Shown here: one piece after another, positions 58,400 through 64,000 of the stretch
Layout of the letters: the number at the start of each line of letters is the position of its first letter
How positions within the stretch are numbered: position 1 is the first letter of the stretch
From: JARRKU01 sp050288425
Lineage (GTDB): Bacteria; Desulfobacterota; Desulfobacteria; Desulfobacterales; Desulfosarcinaceae
Reading direction: 5' to 3'
Assembly (NCBI GenBank): GCA_050288425.1
Contig: JBNKDU010000173.1
Location: forward strand, 1 to 64,000
DNA length: 64,000 nt
Made by a program: the position numbers and the translations under genes
The notes under the pieces: generated by a model
What the model was told of the DNA's origin: nothing
The model's input: the letters and a program-made list of their open reading frames with translations, nothing else
Database searches by the model: none

Positions 58400-59203
58400 A
58401 TGGCTCAATATATCGAGTTTGTCGGCAAAAACATCGACCAGGCCCTGGAGAATGCCAGCAACGAGTTGAACCTGCCGGTGGAAAGGTTGAAATACGACGT
58501 CGTTTCCTATGGATCATCGGGAATTTTTGGATTGGTGGGCGCGAAGAAAGCCAAGATTCGCGTCAAGAACGGAGATCGCAAGAAACGAGTCAAAAACACC
58601 CGCGAGCAAGCCATCGATCTGGTGAAGGATGCATTTGAACTGGAAGATGAAGAAGAGAATAAGGAAGCGCGGCCCGAACCGCCCTTAGAGGAGAAAGCAG
58701 CGGAGACCCAGACGCCACCGCCGGATTTCGACAAGGCTACGGAAGTGGGTGGCGTCGCGCTGCGGCGGTTGGTCGATTTTATCTCCGCGGAATCCAGCAT
58801 TGTTTCGGAAGTCCAGGAGCAGCGACTGATATTCAGGGTCGAGGGCGGAAACAGCGGCATGCTCATCGGCAAGCGGGGCCAGACCCTCGAAGCCATGCAA
58901 TACCTCGTAGAGAAAATCGTGAACAAGCAATGCGAACAACGGGTTCGCGTGCTGGTGGACGTGGAAGGCTATCTGGAGACGCGCAAGGAGAATTTGCAGA
59001 TGATGGCCGCCCGCATGGCCGAAAAGGCCCAAAAGACGCGCAAGCCGGTGACCATCGGCCAAATGAATGCCTATGATCGCCGGACCGTTCATATGCACCT
59101 GAAGAGCAATGCCGGCGTACGGACCCAGAGCATCGGGGAAGGCTACTATCGCAAATTGGTGATATTTCCCAAAAAGAGGCGGCGCGGTCGGCCCAATCAG
59201 TGA
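58400..59203 (+). CDS. jag: Jag/KhpB-type RNA-binding protein
   Basis: A 267-residue protein with an N-terminal Jag domain (MAQYIEFVGKNIDQALENASNEL), a Glu-rich linker (about 70-110) and a KH domain with GXXG in GMLIGKRGQTLEAMQYLVEK. A C-terminal R3H domain has MNAYDRRTVHMHLKS. It starts 19 bp after yidC, in the usual order. In Gram-positives it works with YidC homologues and regulates RNAs for division and envelope; the same is presumed here. GCGGAGG is the ribosome site. Confidence 0.96.
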   Translation: MAQYIEFVGKNIDQALENASNELNLPVERLKYDVVSYGSSGIFGLVGAKKAKIRVKNGDRKKRVKNTREQAIDLVKDAFELEDEEENKEARPEPPLEEKAAETQTPPPDFDKATEVGGVALRRLVDFISAESSIVSEVQEQRLIFRVEGGNSGMLIGKRGQTLEAMQYLVEKIVNKQCEQRVRVLVDVEGYLETRKENLQMMAARMAEKAQKTRKPVTIGQMNAYDRRTVHMHLKSNAGVRTQSIGEGYYRKLVIFPKKRRRGRPNQ

Positions 59204-59231
59204 TGATTCCACAGGTCTTCAACAGGATATG

Positions 59232-59270
59232 GGCCGGAACCGCTCCCAGCGGTCCGGCCGAATGTTTTTT
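59232..59270 (+). terminator. Intrinsic terminator between jag and mnmE
   Basis: GC-rich hairpin (GGCCGGAACCGCT pairing with AGCGGTCCGGCC, 3-nt loop, one mismatch) followed by GAATGTTTTTT. It ends the rpmH-jag transcript at least partly, so mnmE may have its own promoter. Confidence 0.7.
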
Positions 59271-59299
59271 ACATCCGGGCATCGGCACGCAGCAAATTC

Positions 59300-60715
59300 A
59301 TGAGTGGCGGAATGGATTTTGAAACCATCGCGGCCATGGCAACACCCACGGGGGTGAGCGGGATCGGCATCATTCGCTTGTCGGGCAGTCGGGCGGTTTC
59401 CATTGCCGACCATCTGTTTTCTCCGGGAAGTCTGTCGGCTTCCGGAGGGAAAATACGCCTCGCTGATATTCCTTCACACCTGCTCTGCTACGGACATATC
59501 GTCGACGGGGAGCATCGGCAGGTGGTCGACGAAGTTATGGTCGTCGTCATGCGGGCACCCAGATCTTATACCCGGGAAGATGTGGTCGAGATCCAGGCGC
59601 ACTGCGGCCATGTCATCATGTCCAAAATACTGGATCTGGTTCTGAAACGTGGTGCGCGTCTGGCCGATCCCGGGGAATTTACCCGGCGGGCGTTTCTCAA
59701 CGGCCGCATCGATTTGAGTCAGGCCGAAGCGGTGGTGGACCTGCTCAGCGCCCGCAGTGAAAGTGCCCTGCAACTTGCCGCAACCCACCTGACCGGCCAA
59801 TTACGGCTTGCAGTGGAAAGGCTCATCGAAGTGGTGGAGAACCTACGGGTGGAGCTCGAGGCGAGGATCGAATTTCCCGAGGAGACGGGGGAAGGCACAG
59901 ACCTGAAGAAGGTCGGCGATCTGCTCCGTTCCGATGTGCTGGGACCCATCCAGGAAATGATTGTACATTATCGGGAAGGAAAGCTGCTGCGCAACGGCGT
60001 CCGGTTGGGAATCGTGGGTCGTCCCAACGTCGGCAAGAGCAGCCTGCTCAATACCCTTCTGCGCAAAGAGAGGGCCATCGTCACCACCATTCCGGGAACC
60101 ACCCGGGATCTGATAGAAGATCAAACCTGCATCGAGGGCGTCCCCGTCGTCCTCATGGATACCGCCGGGTTACGGCAATCCACCGATCCCATCGAAATTT
60201 TGGGTATTCAGAAGACCCGGGAAAGCATCGACGAGGCCGATATCATTCTCTTTGTCGTCGACGGCAGTCGTCCGTGTGTCTCCGAGGATATGGAGGCCTA
60301 CGAATATGTCCGTGCAAGAAAGGTGATTCTCTGTATCAATAAGATCGATCTGATTTCCGACGAAACCGATGGAGATTTACCCGGGGAACTTCATCACCTG
60401 CCGTGCGTTCGTATTTCGGCAAAAAAAGGGTGGGGCATCGACGAACTGAAGAGCGCCATCAAAGAGAGATGTCTGTTGGACGCCAAAATCGAGCCGGGCG
60501 GTACCATCGTGCCGAACAGACGGCAAAAGGCCTGCCTTGACAGGGCGGAAGGCGCCTGTGTACAGGCGTTGCAGACCATCGATCGTGGATACGGTGAAGA
60601 GCTTGTTGTCAGCGATTTGTCGGAAATCATGAAGGCTCTTCTGCAGATCGTCGGCCGGGATGCCGGCGGCGACGTGCTCGATGAAATCTTCAACCGCTTT
60701 TGTATCGGAAAATAA
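59300..60715 (+). CDS. mnmE: tRNA uridine-34 modification GTPase MnmE
   Basis: A 471-residue MnmE (TrmE). The N-terminal folate-binding domain has IAAMATPTGVSGIGIIRLSG. The G domain sits in the helical domain: GRPNVGKSSLLNTLLRKERAIVT (G1), a DTAGLR motif (G3) and NKID (G4). The protein ends in the conserved RFCIGK, whose Cys is essential. With MnmG it makes cmnm5U34 in tRNAs. The gene is followed by parS and not by the usual mnmG/rsmG. Confidence 0.98.
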   Translation: MSGGMDFETIAAMATPTGVSGIGIIRLSGSRAVSIADHLFSPGSLSASGGKIRLADIPSHLLCYGHIVDGEHRQVVDEVMVVVMRAPRSYTREDVVEIQAHCGHVIMSKILDLVLKRGARLADPGEFTRRAFLNGRIDLSQAEAVVDLLSARSESALQLAATHLTGQLRLAVERLIEVVENLRVELEARIEFPEETGEGTDLKKVGDLLRSDVLGPIQEMIVHYREGKLLRNGVRLGIVGRPNVGKSSLLNTLLRKERAIVTTIPGTTRDLIEDQTCIEGVPVVLMDTAGLRQSTDPIEILGIQKTRESIDEADIILFVVDGSRPCVSEDMEAYEYVRARKVILCINKIDLISDETDGDLPGELHHLPCVRISAKKGWGIDELKSAIKERCLLDAKIEPGGTIVPNRRQKACLDRAEGACVQALQTIDRGYGEELVVSDLSEIMKALLQIVGRDAGGDVLDEIFNRFCIGK

Positions 60716-60792
60716 AGGTTCCCGCGGTTGAACCATCGTAGCGTTGTGTATAAAGTGAACAGGCGGAGTCGATGCCATGGGCCGGGTCGTAT

Positions 60793-60808
60793 TGTTCCAC
60801 GTGAAACA
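60793..60808 (+). promoter_or_regulatory. parS centromere site (ParB-binding)
   Basis: TGTTCCACGTGAAACA, a 16-bp near-palindrome with one difference from the consensus TGTTTCACGTGAAACA, and a naturally occurring parS variant. It lies between mnmE and the YkgJ-like gene, 16 bp before the latter's start. A parS site indicates chromosomal segregation by ParABS and normally clusters near the origin. Confidence 0.85.
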
Positions 60809-60823
60809 TCAAGGAGTATGAAC

Positions 60824-61498
60824 ATGAATTTGGAACCCTGTTTCGAGAAATATGAAGCGCTGGTAAAGCAGGTGGATGCCGTATTCGATAAGGTTCAGCA
60901 AGAGCACGCCGAGTGCGTGGCCTGCAAAGCCGGCTGCGATGATTGTTGCCATGCCTTGTTCGATCTCACCCTCATCGAGGCAATGTACATCAAGAAGAAA
61001 TTCGACCAGGTTTTTGAAGCCGCCGGACGCGAGGCGATCATCGAGAAAGCCAACAAGGCCGACCGCGATGTGTATCGCCTGAAACGTCGATCCCATAAGG
61101 ATCAATTGGCCGGTAAACCGGAGGGGGAGATCCTGGAGGAGATGGCCGCCGAGCGGGTACGCTGCCCCCTGCTCAACGAGGCGTCCTGTTGCGATCTTTA
61201 TGAACAGCGACCGATCACCTGCCGACTCTATGGAATACCGACTGTCATCGGTGACAAGGCCCACACCTGTGGCGCGAGCGGTTTTCGGGAAGGGATGGCC
61301 TATCCCACGGTGAAACTCGAGGCCATCCAAAACAAATTGTATGCGCTTTCTGCAGAGTTGGCCATGGAGATCAAGAGTCGGTATCCCAAGCTCGGTGAAA
61401 TGTTGGTCCCCCTGTCCATGGCATTGCTCACCGACTACACCGATGAGTATCTGGGAGTAAAAGACGTGCAGGGCGAACAAGACAAGGAAGGGGAGTAG
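60824..61498 (+). CDS. YkgJ-family cysteine-cluster protein
   Basis: A 224-residue protein with the zinc/iron-chelating YkgJ motif CVACKAGCDDCCHALFDLTLIEA and a second cluster CPLLNEASCCDLYEQRPITCRLYGIPT. Together they give the eight or so cysteines typical of this family. The function is unknown; metal or Fe-S binding is likely. The ATG at 60824 is preferred since AAGGAG lies 7 nt before it, and the parS site sits just upstream. The next gene begins 12 bp after the stop. Confidence 0.9.
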   Translation: MNLEPCFEKYEALVKQVDAVFDKVQQEHAECVACKAGCDDCCHALFDLTLIEAMYIKKKFDQVFEAAGREAIIEKANKADRDVYRLKRRSHKDQLAGKPEGEILEEMAAERVRCPLLNEASCCDLYEQRPITCRLYGIPTVIGDKAHTCGASGFREGMAYPTVKLEAIQNKLYALSAELAMEIKSRYPKLGEMLVPLSMALLTDYTDEYLGVKDVQGEQDKEGE

Positions 61499-61509
61499 GT
61501 GGTTCGGAT

Positions 61510-61842
61510 ATGAGCCAGGAAATCGAAGATCGCAAGAAGGCCGTGTTTGACGCCATGTCGCCCCGGCGTCAGAAATTCATCCTGAAAAGAGGCTACGACA
61601 AATGGGATCCCTTCGAAGAGCCCAAAGACCCCATCGATATCCGCCGGGATAAGACCAAGCGAACCACCCAACAACTGGTACGTGAATTCCTCCAGAACTG
61701 TGGCCATGAGAATTACTCCAACGCATATGGTCGCGGCGTGTTGGAGATGGCGTTGGGTATCATCAACGATGACGATCGATTCATCGGCATGTACGAGTTT
61801 GCGGCCTGGTATCAGATCCAGCTGAAGAAAGCCGGCTTTTGA
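61510..61842 (+). CDS. Conserved-looking hypothetical protein
   Basis: A 110-residue, charged, soluble protein (MSQEIEDRKKAVFDAMSPRRQKFILKRGYDKWDPFEEPKDPIDIRRDKTKRTTQQLVREF and so on, rich in Arg/Lys/Asp). No known domain is evident. It follows the YkgJ-like gene by 12 bp in the same direction, so the two are likely co-transcribed, and codon use is ordinary. It could be a partner of the cysteine-cluster protein. Confidence 0.75.
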   Translation: MSQEIEDRKKAVFDAMSPRRQKFILKRGYDKWDPFEEPKDPIDIRRDKTKRTTQQLVREFLQNCGHENYSNAYGRGVLEMALGIINDDDRFIGMYEFAAWYQIQLKKAGF

Positions 61843-62007
61843 GGACGGGATGAGACTGGCCGGCTGGTGTGGACCTGCCGCCATCCGGTTGTCCGTGCGT
61901 CAGGATGAATTGCTCCGTCGCTGATCCAATCGACGGGCGGATAGATTTTCGGAATGGTGCCGATTGTTTCGCAATTGGTGCCTTCTAGCAGACTCGAAAG
62001 GGGGGCC

Positions 62008-62847
62008 ATGTTTCCGCCAGATGAGATCCAGCGGTCCATTCTGGAGCTTCTGTTCCGGCGGTTCATACGTTTGACGCCCCGCGATTTGATGTTGGCCGTC
62101 GAGGAGTCGAACCATGGAATTTCGAAGAAGGCCGTTCGTGATGCGGTTCGGGAGCTGATCGCCGATGGCCGCCTGATCTATACCCACCATTTTTCCACGT
62201 CCCATCTTGAATACAATTTCAAGCCTCCCGTCCAGATCTCAAGACGGATTCGCATCGTGCCTCCGGAATACATCCGGCCGTCGCCACGAAATACCGCCGC
62301 GATCAAGCTGTTGGACGGTTTTGTCTTCGGCGGAGGAGATCATCCCACCACCCGGCTGATCATCGAGGGGTTGGATGAGGTTTTGGCCGCATCAAGCCAT
62401 TTGGTCGAGGCAACCCCCGTTTCGGTCCTGGACATCGGGACCGGCTCCGGAATCCTGGCCCTGGTCGCCCTGAAATTGGGCGTGGAGTGGGCATTGGGCG
62501 TCGATATCGATCCCGCCGCCTGCGACAGCGCCCGGAAAAATGCCGCGCTGAATCGATTGGGCCATCGGATGGAGGTTGGCGATCATCTGCCATCAGCGGA
62601 AAAGGAAACCACCTTTGATATGATCATGGCCAATCTGCGGCCGCCGACACTGAAACATCTGTTTCCCACGATGATGGCGTTGTCCCGCCCGGGGGCCTTG
62701 TGGCTCGTTTCCGGATTCCGCAGGCATGAAGAGGAGGGCCTGTCGCAGGGATTGCCGGGTTCCGGCTGGAGGCGAATCTGGCGCGGGGAAGCCTGTGATT
62801 GGGTGGCCTGGATGCTGAAGCTGCCAGAAGCGACCACCGTCGCATAA
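62008..62847 (+). CDS. PrmA-like SAM-dependent methyltransferase with N-terminal winged helix
   Basis: A 279-residue protein. The first 75 residues look like a winged-helix or similar DNA/RNA-binding fold (IQRSILELLFRRFIRLTPRDLMLAVEESNHGISKKAVRDAVREL). Then comes a class I methyltransferase with the SAM-binding loop VLDIGTGSGILALVALKLG and an acidic DIDPAACDSARKNAALN, as in ribosomal protein L11 methyltransferase. Motif IV reads MANLRPPTLKH. GGGGGG precedes the ATG at 62008. The substrate is uncertain: PrmA-like, but with an extra N-domain. Confidence 0.8.
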   Translation: MFPPDEIQRSILELLFRRFIRLTPRDLMLAVEESNHGISKKAVRDAVRELIADGRLIYTHHFSTSHLEYNFKPPVQISRRIRIVPPEYIRPSPRNTAAIKLLDGFVFGGGDHPTTRLIIEGLDEVLAASSHLVEATPVSVLDIGTGSGILALVALKLGVEWALGVDIDPAACDSARKNAALNRLGHRMEVGDHLPSAEKETTFDMIMANLRPPTLKHLFPTMMALSRPGALWLVSGFRRHEEEGLSQGLPGSGWRRIWRGEACDWVAWMLKLPEATTVA

Positions 62848-63032
62848 TCCATACACCGGAAAAAGAACACCTCTCTCCCTTGAGGAGGGTCTGATCGTGC
62901 GAAATTCAGCCTCTCCGGAAGTCGGTCTGTAAACCCACGGCTGACAATACTTTGCGCGGAAGCAAAAGGATCGCGAACAATAATTGTGCGCGATGGTGGG
63001 TCGGGATTATCGGTTGGGCCGGATATCCTGGA

Positions 63033-63851
63033 TTATTCCCGAAAAACGAGCTTGCCGCCATAATAGCCGGCGACCACCGCAGGAACAAAAGCGAGAAAGT
63101 TGAGTGCCAGAAAAAGAGCTCGACCGGATTTTCCACTGAGATAGATATGGGGATCGACGACCCACCACAAGGCCAACACCAGGGTCAGCCCGGTGACGAT
63201 GAGACCACAAGTGATCTTGATTTTAAAATATCCGGTGAGGTGGCCGTCGAACCGGTTGAACCAGTCGATAAAACCGCTGATGAGCACCAACGGCATGGAG
63301 AGGCAGACAAAAATGCAGTTGTACCTAGCCGCAATGGCCAGGGTTTCGGATTGAAACACGACGGCCAACAGGGTGAAGAATATGGTGACCGGTAAAAGTC
63401 CATTGGGGATATGTACGGAGATGGGATGACCGTGGAGCTTCGTAAGAAGTTCGGCCCTGGCCGCAAGCTGGCGGACCGGTTTGATGGTGTCCGTCAAACC
63501 CTCGGAATCGACGGCTCCCGGAGAGGACCGCGGTTCCTCCAGGGTCGGATCGGTTTCTTCTTTCCGCCGCTCGAAGTTTTCTTCCGGGACCCCGCATAGA
63601 GGGCATTTCTCCGGGGGTTGGGTGCCGTGATGAACGTAACCGCATACCTGACAGACCCAGGTGGCCTGGGTTCGGTCCGAGTCTGCGGGCGGGTTGGTTT
63701 CCTGGCTGTCGGGTTTCCGGTCGGCGGAGGGCTTTTCTTCTTCTACCAGCTCAAAGGCGCTTTTGGGCGCTCCGCAAACCGGACACTTGTCAGGGGGCTC
63801 CTCGCCGGTGTGAATATATCCGCAAACTTTGCATCGCCATTTTTTCATCAT
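63033..63851 (-). CDS. Membrane protein with two rubredoxin-like domains and a DUF2231-type domain
   Basis: A 272-residue protein. Two rubredoxin/rubrerythrin-type iron sites come first: CKVCGYIHTGEEPPDKCPVCGAP (from residue 7) and CQVCGYVHHGTQPPEKCPLCGVP (from about 67), each a CX2C pair separated by about 11 residues. After a linker, four membrane segments follow (about 150-265; HGHPISVHIPNGLLPVTIFFTLLAVVF opens the DUF2231-like part, whose His residues could bind heme). It probably moves electrons at the cytoplasmic face, coupled to a membrane redox site. Partner genes are not visible. Two adjacent ATGs are possible starts. Confidence 0.85.
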   Translation of the reverse strand: MMKKWRCKVCGYIHTGEEPPDKCPVCGAPKSAFELVEEEKPSADRKPDSQETNPPADSDRTQATWVCQVCGYVHHGTQPPEKCPLCGVPEENFERRKEETDPTLEEPRSSPGAVDSEGLTDTIKPVRQLAARAELLTKLHGHPISVHIPNGLLPVTIFFTLLAVVFQSETLAIAARYNCIFVCLSMPLVLISGFIDWFNRFDGHLTGYFKIKITCGLIVTGLTLVLALWWVVDPHIYLSGKSGRALFLALNFLAFVPAVVAGYYGGKLVFRE

Positions 63852-63879
63852 CGATCCTTCATAAGTACAGCGCCCGATT

Positions 63880-63999
63880 TCAGGTTTCCCTGTGGAGCGG
63901 CGACCCTACGAGAAACTCTTCATATTCCGTGGGTGTCTCCTGGTATACCTCCAGCATGGCTTCGTAATCCCGGCGTTCGGTACTGTCGCGCCAGCGATA
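63880..63999 (-). CDS. Partial CDS, C-terminal end only
   Basis: The last 39 residues of a protein that enters from the right edge (ending EEFLVGSPLHRET before a TGA at 63882-63880). The frame is open to the edge and on the same strand as the rubredoxin gene, 28 bp upstream of it, so the two may share an operon. The family cannot be told from this fragment. Confidence 0.45.
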   Translation of the reverse strand, partial: YRWRDSTERRDYEAMLEVYQETPTEYEEFLVGSPLHRET

Positions 64000-64000
64000 C

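Overview
The window reads as chromosomal DNA of a GC-rich, anaerobic Desulfobacterota bacterium, probably a Desulfosarcina-like sulfate reducer. This is inferred from gene content and not from a marker search. The supporting content is a DUF3786 iron-sulfur protein, a ThiC paralogue under a cobalamin riboswitch, many periplasmic-binding-protein/histidine-kinase pairs, a radical SAM/DUF2344 protein next to RNase G, a methanogen-type thymidylate synthase and a membrane protein with two rubredoxin-like knuckles. The right third holds replication and translation housekeeping genes (dnaN, gyrB, rpmH, rnpA, yidD, yidC, jag, mnmE) and a canonical parS site, so the window probably lies near the replication origin. 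No tRNA, rRNA, CRISPR array or complete insertion sequence was seen.

Layout. 1-6.4 kb: a partial unknown gene, a DUF3786/cupin pair, a lipoprotein, a ThiC-like gene that is most likely 5-hydroxybenzimidazole synthase (BzaF) behind a cobalamin riboswitch with terminator, a glutaredoxin-thioredoxin reductase fusion and a TerC-family protein. 6.5-10.2 kb: an amino-acid-type binding lipoprotein overlapping a hybrid histidine kinase. 10.4-15.3 kb: a TetR regulator with two matching palindromic operators, followed by an RND efflux pair. 15.3-15.5 kb: 22 in-register octamer repeats that turn into an inverted degenerate tail. 15.5-19.4 kb: a PstS-like binding protein plus kinase, then an AlaC-type aminotransferase with a possible attenuator leader. 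19.5-21 kb: a 116-bp palindromic element, an orphan CbiO-like ATPase and a histidine phosphatase. 21-25.6 kb: a zraS-zraR-zraP-like envelope/metal-stress locus plus a SHOCT-domain protein.

26.3-34.2 kb: a seven-gene minus-strand cluster that does not match a pathway I can name. It encodes a PIG-L deacetylase, an MshA-like glycosyltransferase, a GNAT/FemAB-type acyltransferase, a Gfo/Idh/MocA oxidoreductase, a ThuA-like/Gfo-Idh fusion, a peptidase-S51-like protein carrying a cysteinyl-tRNA-synthetase-type tail, and a second S51 (cyanophycinase-like) protein. The combination recalls mycothiol/bacillithiol assembly but is not that pathway. It is my main candidate for an undescribed system.

34.4-38.9 kb: two LivJ-like binding proteins and a hybrid kinase, the third binding-protein/kinase unit in the window and again without transport genes. 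38.9-43.5 kb: a HEAT-repeat protein, a 46-residue ORF and a 1121-residue fusion of an EndoQ-type PHP nuclease to a UvrD-type helicase ending in a beta-clamp motif. 43.9-48.8 kb: an RdgC-like gene, an unknown gene, a possible DnaA-box region, then dnaN and gyrB without dnaA or recF. 49-64 kb: thymidylate synthase, asnS, radical SAM protein, RNase G, the rpmH-rnpA-yidD-yidC-jag-mnmE block, parS, a YkgJ-type cysteine-cluster protein, an unknown gene, a PrmA-like methyltransferase, the rubredoxin/DUF2231 protein and a partial gene at the right edge.
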